A DNA stretch of 64,000 nucleotides, from the NCBI GenBank assembly GCA_022059125.1, contig JAEUWY010000012.1, forward strand, positions 1,488,001 to 1,552,000, in the 5' to 3' direction. A model generated the notes under the pieces. That model did not search any database, had not been told where the DNA came from, and saw only the letters and a list, made by a program, of their open reading frames with translations. The DNA comes from Corynespora cassiicola. Lineage: Eukaryota > Ascomycota > Dothideomycetes > Pleosporales > Corynesporascaceae. Positions within the stretch are counted from its first letter, which is position 1. Every line of letters begins with the position of its first letter. Both the position numbers and the translations under genes were made by a program. Positions 34,498 to 47,600 of the stretch are shown one piece after another.

Positions 34498-35365
34498 ATG
34501 CTGTTTTTCAACGTCTTTGCCGCCACCGCTCTCCTCGCTGCTCAGGCGGCCGCCCACGGAGCAGTCACCAGCTACGAAATCGATGGAGTGAAGTACCCTG
34601 GGTACGATGAACCGTCCTCTCTGATTCCATCTTCTTCCCATCTCGAACTGACCATTACCCCATCCATCCAGCTACGAGGGCTTCGCCCCAGCCACCAGCC
34701 CCAAGACCATCCAGCGCCAGTGGCCCGACTACAACCCCACCATGACCGTGACAGACAGAAAGGTCATGTGCAACGGCGGGACCTCCGCCGACCTGAGCGC
34801 CAAGGTGGCCGCAGGCGGCAAGGTCAAGGCCATCTGGAAGCAGTGGACCCACGAGCAGGGCCCCGTCATGGTGTGGATGTACAAGTGCGCCGGCGACTTC
34901 AAGTCGTGCGACGGCTCGGGCAAGAAGTGGTTCAAGATCGACCAGGAGGGCATGACGGCCCCGCCGCTCTCGGGCCGCAGCTGGGGCACCGCAAAGGTGC
35001 TCAAGAATTTGTACTGGGAGTCGACGGTTCCGAAGAGTTTGGCGCCGGGGAACTATCTGATCCGTCACGAATTGTTGGCGCTGCACCAGGCGAATGCGTA
35101 TGTCCTCCCCCGTCTCTCTTCTTCACTTCCTGGGTGTGTGTGTGTGTTGTTGAACGACATGTCTGACTGGTCGTATAGTCCTCAGTTCTACGCCGAGTGC
35201 GCTCAGCTCGAAGTCACGGGCTCGGGCTCCGCTCAGCCCAGCGGTGACTTTTTGGCTACGATTCCCGGGTATGCACCTCAGAGCGACCCTGGAATTATGG
35301 TTGATACGTACGGCTCCAAGGCTGAGACCTACACGCCCCCGGGACCCAAGGTCTGGACTGGTTAA
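34498..35365 (+). CDS. AA9 lytic polysaccharide monooxygenase (copper-dependent)
   Basis: Exons 34498-34601, 34672-35097 and 35179-35365 (238 aa). The enzyme oxidatively cleaves cellulose or related glucans outside the cell. Signal peptide MLFFNVFAATALLAAQAAA is followed directly by HGAV, so the mature N-terminal His (residue 20) can form the copper histidine brace. The second brace His is residue 95 in WTHEQGPVMVW, and the axial Tyr is residue 181 in QFYAECAQL; in mature numbering these are 1, 76 and 162, the usual AA9 positions. PGNYLIRHELLALHQA is another family block. There is no cellulose-binding module. The second intron carries a GT-repeat run. It is divergent from the cupredoxin gene. 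Confidence 0.94.
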
Positions 35366-36379
35366 GTTGAGGTACTAAGCCTAGCCTTATGTTACGAAAG
35401 CCATGTATGGTGCGTGCGGGGGGGGGGGGGTGCATAGAGGATGAAGATAGTGAAGAAGGGATATTAGATATGTGTAATTATTCGTCACATTAGGTTCCAT
35501 CTATTCCATTGGGCTTAAGAAGGTTCCTTGTTGTCTCTTATTGTGTGATGAGTAGTTAACTCTTGCTATTCCTCATAATGTTCTTTTTTTTTTAGAAAGA
35601 TGAATATTCAGTCATAGCCCAGCAATCTTAAGAGCACGGGGCTCCAGGAGCATGTATGGTCCTTCATGGAATTTTGACATCATTATGCTAAACAAAAGCT
35701 TCTTCATTCGCAATGCTTCATCACGGAATCTCCCGTCTAGTGTAAACTCAAAATCCTCTTGATCTAGCCTTGAACCATGGTAGCCTGGACTGTATGGATG
35801 CCATTTGTCATGGAATTTTGAATGGGTTTGAAGGAAGAGTAGCCCCTGTACCCATGTAGCGAAGTGCAGTTGCACTAAATCATTTAGAGCATGTTCGACA
35901 TAGAAATGTGCAGAAGACACTGTTGTGTCTGATTTCCATTTCCATGACTGGATGATTACATCCAAGTCTCTATATCGTACTGGTTGTTGAGATTAGGCAT
36001 CTACCATTAATCCCAACAGAGTTATGATCAAGAAGTGCTTATCATGGCATGCAAGCTAGGCCAAGTCGACCTAAATATTCAAGTTTTGGGCCCTTGACTG
36101 ACACCTCAAACCCGATCATCAAACAGAGGAAACGTTGTAGAATGCATGTTCGTTGCGTTTTTGATATTTTCTTCTTCGTATCGGCAGTAGTGTCATAAAA
36201 CTACAGCATATACTGAAATATACCCGACTGAAATCATGGGACCCATTCCAGCCTTTACACAAGAACCACATGGCCATATTCTCAGCGCAGAGGCTGCAAA
36301 CGCCAAACGCCAGACCCTTTTTGCAAAATTTATACTCCAGGATGCAGAGGCCCATTTCCCTGTATGAACATGACTTCAT
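35366..36379. other. Intergenic, convergent AA9 and NHP2 ends
   Basis: A 13-base G run lies at 35418-35430. On the minus strand 35612-35965 stays open for about 117 codons with ordinary composition (FEFTLDGRFRDEALRMKKLL) but lacks a proper start and any partner exon; it may be a gene remnant. Nothing else is supported. Confidence 0.4.
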
Positions 36380-37147
36380 TTACTTCCGGAGCGTCTTGCT
36401 TGCCTTGACGACAAGCTTGACGAGGTCGCCGTACGCCTCGTCGAACTCGGCCGCGTCTTCGTCCTTGACGTCTTTGGCCTTCTTGCTCGTTCGGTCTTTG
36501 GCGACCATGACAACGCTGGTAGGGCGCTTGGTTGCGCTGGCCTCGCCGAGCTCTGCGCGCGACTTGACGTAGATGTACGGGATGTTGTGGTCTTCGCACA
36601 GAACAGGAATGTGCGAGATGACATCCATGGGGGAGATATCGGCGGCGATGATGACAACGGCCGAGGGGTTTGAGATGTCCGACGACGATGGGCCGCTGGT
36701 CTGCGACTTGCGGAGCGCTTTGACGACTTCCTTTACACCGCGGCGAAGGGTCTTGCTTTTGGCGGCTTTACAAGGGAAACGTCAGTAAAGAAACAGAAGA
36801 GACGTCGAGCACTGCGCAGAATGTAGCTTACACTTCTTGACGGTCCTCAAGATCTTCTTGACCTCCTTTGCGTCCTCGGCCAGAGGCAGCGCAAATGGGA
36901 CAAGAGCACCCTTTGGCTCGCCGTCCTGCATGACAACATCGCCGGTGGTATCCACGCGCACAATGGAAGTCTCGGGGTCCTTCTCGAGCTCGGCCTCTAG
37001 CTTCTCAACGAGCTCGCCATCGACCTTGACCTTCTTCTCCTTCTTATCCTTCTTGACCTTGACGACACCGTCGGCCTCGGCGCGCTTCTCCTTCTTCTTC
37101 TCCTTCTTCTCCTTCTTAAGCTTCTTCTCGGTGGCGTCCTTGGACAT
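36380..37147 (-). CDS. NHP2: H/ACA ribonucleoprotein NHP2-like protein (L7Ae family)
   Basis: Exons 37147-36832 and 36765-36380 (233 aa), joined in phase 1 with donor GTAAGC. The L7Ae/L30e core is evident: KTLRRGVKEVVKALRK, then VVIIAADISPMDVISHIPVL, CEDHNIPYIYVKSRAELGEA. The NHP2 protein binds the kink-turn of box H/ACA guide RNAs and is needed for rRNA pseudouridylation. A Lys-rich N-terminal extension of about 60 residues makes it longer than the yeast protein of about 155 residues; it may act as a nucleolar targeting tail. SNU13 and eL8 are the alternatives, but the RRGVKEV form favours NHP2. Confidence 0.88.
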
Positions 37148-38018
37148 TTTCGTTTAGCGCAATTGAGTTGAGCGGTGGGCAAGAGGGTGTGGAAGCTGTG
37201 GAGTGTGAGCTCTCAACTGAACTTTTTCACGAAATTTCGAAGGTTGCAGAGTTAGCGCGTCTTGGCATAGAAATCTTGGCGCACTCCACCAAATACCTTC
37301 GTCTGGCACAGGCATAGCGCATCACAGTCAGGACATCAGAGGCAGCGTGGGTTTTTAAGGATCCCCATGTAAAGCAATATATTTATACAGGACTATTTCG
37401 CAAACAAGCGGCGCCTTTGCACAAAGTAACCCCCTGCAACCTCATCCCCAGTGCCAGCCCACCGTTCCGTTGCCAGAAGTGAAATCAGATAAAAGTGGTA
37501 TATGCAATAGGAGATCAAGCCAGAAAAAAACTTTAAGATGAAGAACCCAGCAGAGATAAGACGAGAGAAAAGATTAACGGAGTGCGGCACACAACAAGCT
37601 TGCAGCAGAACCGGGGTGAACAAGAAGTGCGCATGGGGCCAGCCACCAAGAACAGTCCAGCAAAACGAGAGGGTATGAGAGAGAGTAGGAAAGATATTAG
37701 TGTGGCCCCAGAGCATGTGCACAAGAGCCCGAGCCCGATTGTGAGAAGAACCTGGACCAGACCGCCGTTCGCCAAAATTACCCCGATCTTAGAAAAGCCA
37801 AACATTGAGAAACATTACCGCACCCAAAAATGCAAAAAAAAAGGAAGCACCCCGAACTCCGTGCCATGCTCCAGATGCAGAGAACATGACGAGAGACGGA
37901 ATTGAGGCCAGTCTAGTGTAGAGAGGAAATGGGAAATGAGAAGTAGGAAGAGGGAAATAGAAAGAAATCATCAAAGTCGTTAAATGTAGTCCTTACGAAA
38001 TGGCGTCAAGTCATACTG
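37148..38018. other. Intergenic; NHP2 promoter and end of the C2H2 factor gene
   Basis: Both neighbours are on the minus strand. Short hydrophobic frames near 37533-37805 have no family match and no splice support, so I do not call them. Confidence 0.4.
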
Positions 38019-40719
38019 CTAGTATGCCACTTGCATTTCCAGGACTTGCACACCACCAGGCGCCATCGACGGCGTGGCAGAGCCGGATCCGGATGACATC
38101 GCGTCCTCGTAGCCGACAAGGGCTTGAGAATGGAGTTTGAAGGCCTCACCCATGAGCTTGGTGATACTGCATCTTTGTTAGTCGAAGATCGAACACGCGC
38201 TGCAGGCTGTGACTTACCCCCAAACCACGACCTCATCAATCATGCTGCCCCAGAGTCGGGCGACGGTGGAGCTCAATTTAGCACCGTACACATCCACAGA
38301 GTCATCATCGAACAAGTTACGTAGTTTGTTGTACATGGCAAGTTCCTCCTCAGTCGCCGGCTCTTCGTCATGTTCCAGACGATAGAGCCAGAGGGTGAGG
38401 ATGACCATGAGATCCATGCCGGTGAGGGGATGCTCGATGCTCCAGTTGGTGGCCGAAGTTCGCGCAACCCAGCGAATGCCTTGCACCGCAGCGACTTCGA
38501 TGCAGTCAAAGCACTCTTGGATGACCTTGATCATCTCCTGGGAACGCTGCACTTTATCACGTGCATTTGTCATGGCTGCGGCGACTTCATACGAGTCGTG
38601 GTAGCGGAGCGCCTCTTGGACCGATTTGAGGTCCACTACGAGGCGTGCACGGGTGTTCCTATACATGGCCATGGCGTTGAAGATGAGAGGATGCCCCTTG
38701 TGAGGTGCACTCAGTTGAACCACGACCGTTTCCGGCTCACAAAGTTCAAGAGACTTCTCCCAGGTCTCTAGTGCGAGCCTAAGCTTGTACTCAGTCACAA
38801 CATCTTGCAATGCCTCAGGACTTCGCTTGTGGTACCACACTTCGAGGAAGAGAGCATTGATCATGACGCGCGTCGCAAAAGCGCTGTAGCGAGCGGGGTC
38901 GCCCTGGAACAAGTTGTCATGCGCCTGGCGGAAGGTGATGATCCTGGACGCAGACAGACTCTCACGCCACGACTCATCATCCGAGACTTCCATGGTCCAC
39001 AAGGACTCAGACGATGGCAATTCGAGCGTATCGAACTCATTGAATCCCATGGCCGGTGTGTGGTTGTATGTCAAAGTCAGCAAGCCGAAGAAAATGTACA
39101 CGGCATAGTAGGTGCGACGGCACTGCTCATCCACAACCCATTCCTCATGGTTGGGCTGAGCACCATCACGTGCTTCAGAACGGAGCTTGAGCTCATATCG
39201 GTTACCAGCAACCATCTACGGTGGATCAATATTGGCTATTGAGATTGACGGAGGGGAATAGGTTGACTTACGTTGGCAAGCAAACTCTTGATCGAGCAGG
39301 CCCACTCCAAACCCTTGGGGTCACCACTCCAGCTTGCAAAGATCATGTTTAGCAATGTACTTTGCATGGCCCACAGAGGGCATTTGCGGGAGCTGAAGTT
39401 CTCCTTGTTCTGCAAGAACTGATTGACGAGTACCTTGGATCCAATGTGAAGCATGTACGCCTGATCCTGATCGAAAATGTACAGGGCACCGATTGACAGC
39501 ACAGCCAGGAGCAGAGGAGGCGGAACTTCGGCGGGCTGAAAGGTGGCGGGATGCAGGAAGGGCAAGTGGTGATGAAACAGGTCGAAGTAGGTCTTGAGGA
39601 GCCTGTTGAGGGTGTTCAGGCTGGGCAGGTGGAAGGTGTCCAAGAGAGCGTTCTCGCTGTCGTACTCCTTGATGTTTTCGAATATCCTAGCACACTGCTC
39701 TTCGGTCTCGACTTGAGGGGCCTTGGTCATGGTCAGGGCTTGGCTAGGACCCGGCGACCTGCGGTAGTCGACGGGCGACACGGGACCCAGCATCGACGGG
39801 TAGGGCGAGAGGGCACCAGGGGTGCCGAGACCGGTGCCGGACACGGAGCCGTTCATGGACTGGAACGACGGCGGGAGGGCATCGCTGCCCGACAGCTGGC
39901 GCTCCATGATAGGCGGCAGCTGGTGGGCATGTGAGCTGAGAGCGCTGGCGCTGTTGAAGGCAGAGTGCGAGTCCTGCGAGCTGGCGTGCGTCTTGGACTC
40001 GGGCACCATGGAGTCGCCCCAGGGCATCTGCGGCAGCGACATCTGGCCGGGCTCAGCGTAGGCGACGGCAGGCTCGAGCAGCGACGGGCCAGTGGGCGAG
40101 ATGACGGGGTTGGGTGCCTCGGTGGCGATCTCGGGCTCCTGGCTGGCCATGGCCTTGTGATGGAAATCCGTCATCAGCATGGCAGCCGTCTCGATGTCGA
40201 CCATGCCATCGCTGCTGGCCTCGATCTGCTCGAGCGTGGCCGTGTCAATGGGCATGGCCTTGGAGGGGCCGGGGACGGAGACCTCGGGGGCCTTTGTGGT
40301 GGTCCGACGCTTGACCTCGCTGTGCAGAGGAACGCCGCCATCCTTTGCGTGGACGGTGCGGTCGTGTCGCAGCAGCAGGTCGCGGCGGACGAAGGTGCTG
40401 CGGCACTTGAGGCACTTGAAGGGGCGCTCTTTGGTGTCTGTTGATGAGGGGCAGTTAGCAACACTCTGTCTTCCCCGCAGCGCGCCCGCCTCGCGACGGT
40501 CCCGCATCCATCAAAACAGCCACGGGTGCGCGGCGCGACGTGTTCCATCACAAGGGACAAACGGGGGCACTTACGAGAACGTTCATGACGGCTGCGGTGC
40601 TCGCTGCGGCTGAAGGCGCGATTGCAGAACTGGCACTTGTACTTCTTCTCGGGCGCTGAGCCGGACTTGCGGACAGCCGGCGACGAGTTCGCGGCCAGCG
40701 TCATGTCGACGGAGGGCAT
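38019..40719 (-). CDS. Transcription factor with two C2H2 zinc fingers and a fungal-specific regulatory domain
   Basis: Exons 40719-40575, 40437-39272, 39215-38218 and 38166-38019 (818 aa). The first intron splits the fingers and its removal gives RHERSHTKERPFKC, the classic inter-finger linker. Fingers: YKCQFCNRAFSRSEHRSRH and FKCLKCRSTFVRRDLLLRH. A Ser/Pro-rich stretch (about 80-270) follows, then a fungal_trans-type domain from about residue 290: LLKTYFDLFHHHLPFLHPAT, LLLAVLSIGALY, then RRTYYAVYIFFGLLTL. This architecture is that of yeast RSF2/TDA9-like and Aspergillus AmdX-like factors. Targets are unknown. The gene is divergent from the RasGEF gene over a 4 kb gap. Confidence 0.88.
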
Positions 40720-41375
40720 GTGTGGGCAGGGCAGGGCAGGCTCTTTGCAGCGGACTACAGCAGGGGCGGGGCTGAGATGGGAGCTGGTCGGGCAGGCCGC
40801 GTGGGCGTGGGGATCAAAGGTCGGAGGGATGGGTTTCGTGGATGCTGTGCTCTTTCATTCCGTGCGGTCGACGGGCGCATGCGAGTGACGAGACCGGGAG
40901 GGCCGGCGGGGGGAGGGAAATCAGGGCGGGCGACCGCGCCAGGCGTGCGATAATGGGGGAGGGAGGGAAAGGGAAGGAGATTGGGGTGGTGGGATGGGAT
41001 GGATGGAGGGCGATGGCAGCACTGGAGTTTTGTTCGCTTAGCTCAGATAGGGGGGGGGTTTTCGAGCGACGACACCCACCAGAAAGTTGAGGGGAGGGGC
41101 AGCCGTGGCAGCCAGCTGACAAAGTGGCTGGTGCTGCGGGACGCGGAGCGCTGGGCTGGCTGCGCGAGGCTAACAGCAGGGGCCGTAGCATGGCACGACC
41201 CGAATTAACCCTCGGGATGGGCGTGGTGGTGGTAACAAGGGCGTTTTGTTTTTGCTGACTACCCAGCGCGCCCCGGTATGATTGCAGCCGCGGGCTGCAG
41301 GGCCTGGCAGCGGGCGCCATGTCGGGCGTGGTTCACGGCGGGCGGGACAGGACGCACTGCTGCGCGCTGATGCGC

Positions 41376-41411
<36 letters not shown>

Positions 41412-44400
41412 TGCTGCCGCACCGCACCGCACTGCACTGCACGGCGCTGCGCTGCGCTGAGCTGCACTGCACGGCGGGCGGCGCTGCACTGGGCGGCCTC
41501 GACTGGTACCTACGTGCGGTACGGGCTGGCGGGCGGCCTTCCCCTCCCCCTCCCTCCTGCCCCCCCTCCCCTCCAGCCGCGACCCCCCCTCCACTCCCCT
41601 CGCTGCGTGCCCAGCAAACGCAGCAACACCACGGCCGCCCGCCAGCTCCAGCTCCAGCACCAGCACCAGCTCGCGATCGGCCAGGCTCCCGCGGCGGGCC
41701 CGCTGCAGCAGCTGCAGCAGCTTCACTGCCCTTCCTGTCGCGCCCGTCCAGGCCATACATACCGCCTGAGCCAGCTGACTCTGGATCGCGTGCAACATGG
41801 CAGCGCGCCATCCAACCATTGTCGTCGCGGCCCTCGTCGCCGCGATAGGTACCTCGCATGTGGGGTCGCCTTGCCCTCAATGGCAGCTCCATGTACCCTT
41901 TTTGCTCGCCCTCGCTGGCCCTCGCACCACGTCAAGAAAGAGCGGTATGAGTTATCGCTTTGATTTTTCTCGACAAGGCGTAGTTCTATCCACTCTACCC
42001 GCCTGCCAAATGCACATTCACACCGCCATCGCCCCGTCCCTCGCGGCCCGCCGTAACTTACTGACACAGCCCGTTAAGAAACCGAAAGGAGGGGTGGGCG
42101 CGGAGCAACGCCCTGGCCACCACCGCGACCGCCGCGACCGCCGCGACCGCCGCGACCACGACCGCCGCCGCCTCCGCCGCTGGCCAGCCCTGAGCAGCCC
42201 ACTCTCATATCATGACGACGGTCCCGAAAAAGGGGGGCATCGGGGGCATCCCGGGCTCCATCACCCACCCTCACTCATGCCCGAGCCCGCCTCCAATCCT
42301 CGCCAGCGCTGCTGTCACCACACGAGTAATTGCGAGTCCTCCACCGCGATCGACGGCCTCTTCGCTCGTTCCTGGTCCAGCGCATCCAAATTGACGGGCT
42401 AGGATCAGCTTCCCCGGACCCACACACTGCTTTAGTACTCCACCGCGCTGCATGAAGCAATCGCAGAAACCTTCGCCGCCTGTTTCCCACGGTGCGCAGC
42501 CTGCCTCACCTCTCCTCTCCTACCATGGTGGAACAGCAGCCGCTGCCGCTGCCGCCGCCTGGGTGGGTTCACGTCCAAGGCTCCCCTCCAGCACCTCAGG
42601 GTCGTTGTCGTCTGCCTCCCATGCCCTCGCTGGTGGCCCTTGAGCCGGCCAGCCCTGCACCGCTCCCGGTCGACAGCAATTTGGAGTGCCCGCTGTTAAG
42701 CCCCGCTCGTCTCCAAGGATCGCTCGTGGACCTTGATCCTTGCCCTAGGACAAGGCCAGCGGGAAAAAAACAGCTCGACGCGCAGGCGGCGTCTCCCGGG
42801 TCCGGGTCGGGTCTGGCTCCATTCGCTAGTGCTGTCGCTGTCTCTGCTTCCTGCCGGCAGAATGACAAGTCGCTGCACCTTCACCGTGACCGTTCGCCAT
42901 CAATTGAAACACCACCAAACCTGCCACTGCACGCCAGCCTGTGAGATCCGACAGCACCCCTCCTTTCCCTTGACCCGCTCGACGAGGGGCGGTTTGCTTT
43001 TGTGTCAAAAAACCCCCCCGCGCTAGAACGCTTCTCGTAATGCTCTAGAAGAAAAGGGCCGCGTCGCGCTCCTGGTTTCAGGTCCATGGCCTGTTCACCA
43101 GAGTGATCCGCTGCCGCTTGCCGTGGTTTTGGAAAATCCCCGCGGAATTTGGATTTTGTTGAGATGAGCTTCGAGCTGACCTGATTTGATTGCCGTCCGC
43201 CACGCCTTGGGCCTGCGCGGTGATGAAGCCGTACAGCGTTCCCACGTGCGGCTCACCGTCGACGCTTGCGCTTCGTGCCTGGTGCTTTGTCGCCGGCATA
43301 CGCCATCCTACTGTTCTGCCCGAATGGCCCTGCGGCCGTGCCCTCCAAAACCACCGTCGCAGAAATATGCCGTCCGCTTCCACGCGAGCTACTAATCCCT
43401 TCGGGGCTGGTGTCTGCTCCCTTTGGGGATACTTCCACCCGACCTTCCATCGGTCCTATTGCTGTCTTCTCCCCTCCCCTAACCCTCCAGCAGACTTTGC
43501 AGTCATCGAACCACCCCACCCTTAACCACCAGGTCCCCGCTCTCATAGGGTGCCTCATTGTTGTCTCAACCCTAGGGAAGACACTCTTGACCCTCGAGGC
43601 CGCAGCTTTGTCGCGTGTGCAAGCGATATGCATGCTTGTTCCAAGGGAGCTGCACAGTCCCTGACCCGACCTCAACCCTAGAGAGCAGCCCATAATGGCC
43701 CTCGTGGGGTGTCCCCGGTGTTCTCGCCATCGTGTACAATTGACCGAGTCAAGCAACGTTTCTAGACCCTGCGTTCACATGCCCTACGCGTCGGCTGCTG
43801 TCAGAGCTTTGCTCGGCATCACGGGCACGCGTCGGGAACTCAAGACCTGCGATGCGCGCTGTGGTGCTGGGAGGGGCGGTGGGACGTCAACCGATGCGCA
43901 ACGGCCGTCAGACCCGGCCTTTGTTGGCTTGCGCTGACATCGGCACTTTTAGATGCTAGGTAGTAACAAAAGGCCTCTCCCGGCCTCGCTGCGGACTGCG
44001 ACTCGGACAATGAAGCTCGTCCAGCCCAGTCCGAGATGCCTACAGGATTACACAAGATGCACGGCATCAGCTGCGGATGACGGGCAGCAGCGAATGCGCC
44101 CGGTGATAGGTGCAGCATAAAGGCAACTCCGCACCCAGCATTACTCCTGAGGGACGGATATGCCGTCCAAGCATCTGCACCCTTTTAACCACGAATCACG
44201 TGCTGTCGGGCAGCGAGCAGCCACCAGCGGGCGAGCAGCGGCGGGCGAGCAAGTCTCCACCTGCAGCAGCCTCCCGTCCCACAACCTCACCTCTAGCGAC
44301 CTCTCCTGGAGCCGCCCTCTCTTTTGCCCAGCGTTGCCCTTCGCGGCTACTTTCCACCTCTGCGTACTTGCTCTGACGTCTCATTCGCCGCGCAGCCCCC

Positions 44401-44686
44401 CCCCTAGGCGCGAATGTGAGAGTCCCCATTCGTATTTCGGGTGGCCCACCCAACCCAATTGCGTCCCCTCCTGAGAGGCAGACAGAGCCCTGACCATAAC
44501 ACGCGCGACACCTGAATATTTGACCTCCATCGCGTCCAAAGACCCGACACATCGTAAGCCGACTGCTCTTGTTTTTGTCGCTGCGCCGCAGCAGCGCACG
44601 GCTCGACTGCGCTTGGAGTCAAAGGAGCCTGCACCCCCTCGACTTCCCTCTTGCGCCCCACGACGACCGCGACCGCGACCGCGACC
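40720..44686. other. 4 kb GC-rich divergent upstream region
   Basis: Separates the start codons of the C2H2 factor and the RasGEF. It contains a CTG/GTG triplet tract at about 41378-41420, a ninefold-base array (CGCGACCGC) at about 42122-42162, and a related CGCGAC run just before the RasGEF start (44664-44686). Many long open frames on both strands are Ala/Pro/Arg-rich shadows of GC-rich DNA. I see no supported gene; long leaders or an untranslated transcript are possible. Confidence 0.5.
42122..42162. repeat. CGCGACCGC tandem array
   Basis: About four consecutive copies of the nonamer CGCGACCGC, followed by diverged CGACCGCCGC units. Confidence 0.7.
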
Positions 44687-47600
44687 ATGAACGGCTTCAG
44701 CGGGACCGTCGCTCCTCCGGGCGGCATGTATGTGCGCGCCCTGTACGACTACGATGCCGACGATCGCACCAGTCTGAGCTTCCGCCAGGGCGACATTATC
44801 CAGGTGATAACTCAGCTGGACAGCGGCTGGTGGGACGGTGTCATAAACGGAGTGCGCGGATGGTTTCCGAGCAACTATTGCGCCGTCGTCCCTCGCCCGA
44901 CCGACGATGTCGAGGACGACCGGAATGGCGGCGACCTGACCGACGACCCAGACAATCACTCCCCAGGAGGAACCGACTACACCAGCTCAGACACCGAATC
45001 TATCAATGCCAACGACACGATGCTTCCCATCGAGCGAAATGAGAGCAGCAAAGAGGAGGAGGCCGCCTTCTGGATCCCGCAGGCGACTCCAGACGGTAGG
45101 CTGTTTTACTTCAATACTCTCACCGGCGTGAGCACCATGGAACTTCCCCTCGAAACCCCGTCAGCGAATGAAAATGGACCCCGCGATCGTATAAACGTCT
45201 ACATTCCAGAGTCGTCGCGACCCCCGGCCGAACTACTGGCATCCGGATACAATGTCGAGGATACCGACGACGAGAACTCGGCGTCGGACTTTGAAGGTCC
45301 TGGTATGATGGGTTCTCACAGTTCGCTGGTAAGTTGGTTGGTGCGAAACAAAGGTGGTTTGTCTTGCTTACTCTCTACATAGCCCGGGCGACGGCGCGTG
45401 TCAGAGGGGGTCTCACCAGCCACCTCGATGGACTCGATGAATGCTGCATCCCACGATGCGAATGCCACCAGCTTTTCTGGAACCTCGATGCCTCCCATCG
45501 GCACGACTGCTACTTCTTTCTCGAGTAACCCGCTTGGTGGACCTCAATCCACATCCTCAGCAACCCGCAGGTTCTATGATGATGGAAATCCGGTCCCATT
45601 GACCTGGCACAGAATGGTCGACGACATGCGCCGGGCTGTCGATCGCTACCGACAGGCAATCAACAACAGTGATCGCTCTGAATTCGTGAAACGAGCCGAG
45701 GATATCTCTGACCACCTTCGATTGCTCTTAGCAGCAGGCTCCGGCACTACTGACAATCACTCTGGTAACCCTTCGATCATCTCGACTAATAAAGCTCTTT
45801 ACCCCCATTTCAGAGAGACCATGTCGCGATTCTCCAAGCTTGTCCTGTCATCGCATATTGCCGCTTCTGACTTCCCCCCTCCTGACTCCTATTCCAAGTG
45901 CCTCAAAGAGGCGGAAGGCGTCCTCAACGGCGTTTACGGATTCGTAGAGGTGGCACGCCAACAGCGTGGTGAAGATATCCCGCGACTGGTCCCAGGATTC
46001 GTTGTCGGGAGCCACTCGGGCGGCAACTGGCACAACAACGCTGTGGATGATCGCGACCCGTCAGCCTCGACCTCCTTCATTGACCAAGAAGATTATGAAC
46101 CATATGTTGAGCCTACTGTGAAGCTGGATTCGCGCATCCTTGAAAGACTGGAAGACCTGAAGCGCCTAATCGTCTCGAGCATCCGCAGATTGGATGAGAG
46201 TTTGGTAGTCCGGGAAAAGCTCGTCACGCCCTCTCGTCACCAGATCATCGGTGACAGCATATGCAATACGGCTGGAAAAGTGCTTGATGTTTGCCGTCCA
46301 TGGATCTCCACAGTCGAGTCCATCAACCTATCGTCTGTGAGCTCGACCCACCAAGGCCAGCAACTTGGCGAATTCAACATTCAAAAGCAAAAGGTCTACG
46401 ACTTGGTCTCTGAGCTTATAATAACTTGCCAAGGCGTAGGTGCACCTTTGGCAGACGAGTGGTCAGAGACTCGTGGAGATTCATTGGAAGACCGCATCCA
46501 TGCAGTTCGAACCGTGTCGCGTGAGCTCGAGACCACAGTTGCACAACAATACGGTCTTCTCCAAAGCTTGTCCGAGGCGGTTCCCTTATCCGACATCGCG
46601 GTTCGCAATGACTCGCGCAGGAACACCGATACCGACATGCCCAACTTCCATAGCAGGGGATTGTCAGGAAGCAACAGGCCTTTGCTGAAAGACCTACCCC
46701 AGTCGCACACGTACAGCGAGGGTACTGCTTTGGACGATACCAAGGTTGAGCCCATGAGGGCCAACAACAGCTCCAAGAAGCTTCAAGATTTCTTCGGCGA
46801 GGTACCCGTCATCGCGCAACAACCTACAATCGAGGAGATACCCGACTTCTTGAAGCTGGACCACGAAGGCGAGATCTCGTACGATCACAAGGTGAACCCT
46901 CCACAGCTTCGTGGAGGAACCCTTACCGGTCTCGTTGAGCAGCTGACTCGCCACGACCGCCTAGACCCTGCATTCAACAACACGTTCTTGCTGACCTATC
47001 GCTCCTTCACCACGGCTTCGGAACTCTTTGAAATGTTGGTCAAGCGATGGAGCATTCAACCTCCTCATGGTCTCGCGAGAGAGGATTACCAAACCTGGGT
47101 AGACAGGAAGCAGAAACCGATCAGGTTCCGCGTTGTCAACATCTTAAAATCCTGGTTCGATAACTACTGGATGGAAGGCAATGATGAGGATGCACGGATC
47201 CTCATCCAGAGGGTTTACAACTTTGCTAAAGACCATGTTGCAACGACAAGCACTCCTGGTGCAGCTCCGCTCATGACATCCGTCGAGCAGCGCTCAAGAG
47301 GCCCCGATATGCCGACTAAACGTCTTGTACTAACCCTCAACACTCAAACCCCTCAGCCTATTGTCCCTAAGAATATGAAGAAGCTGAAGTTCCTCGACAT
47401 CGACCCCACAGAGTTTGCTCGCCAGCTCACCATCATCGAGTCGAGGCTGTATGGCAAGATTAGGCCTACGGAGTGCCTTAACAAGACATGGCAAAAGAAG
47501 CTGGCCCCCGGCGAACCCGATCCAGCCGCCAACGTCAAGGCTCTTATTCTTCACTCTAATCAGTTGACAAACTGGGTGGCGCAGATGATTTTAACACAGA

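Noticed and set aside
37533..37805. Hydrophobic 90-codon minus-strand frame
   Set aside because: Lies between a stop codon and a promoter on the same strand, no homologue recognised, and overlapping frames are equally long.
41170..41963. Several 180-240 codon frames on both strands
   Set aside because: Mutually overlapping, low-complexity Ala/Pro/Gly/Gln strings caused by GC-rich triplet tracts; no splice or domain support.
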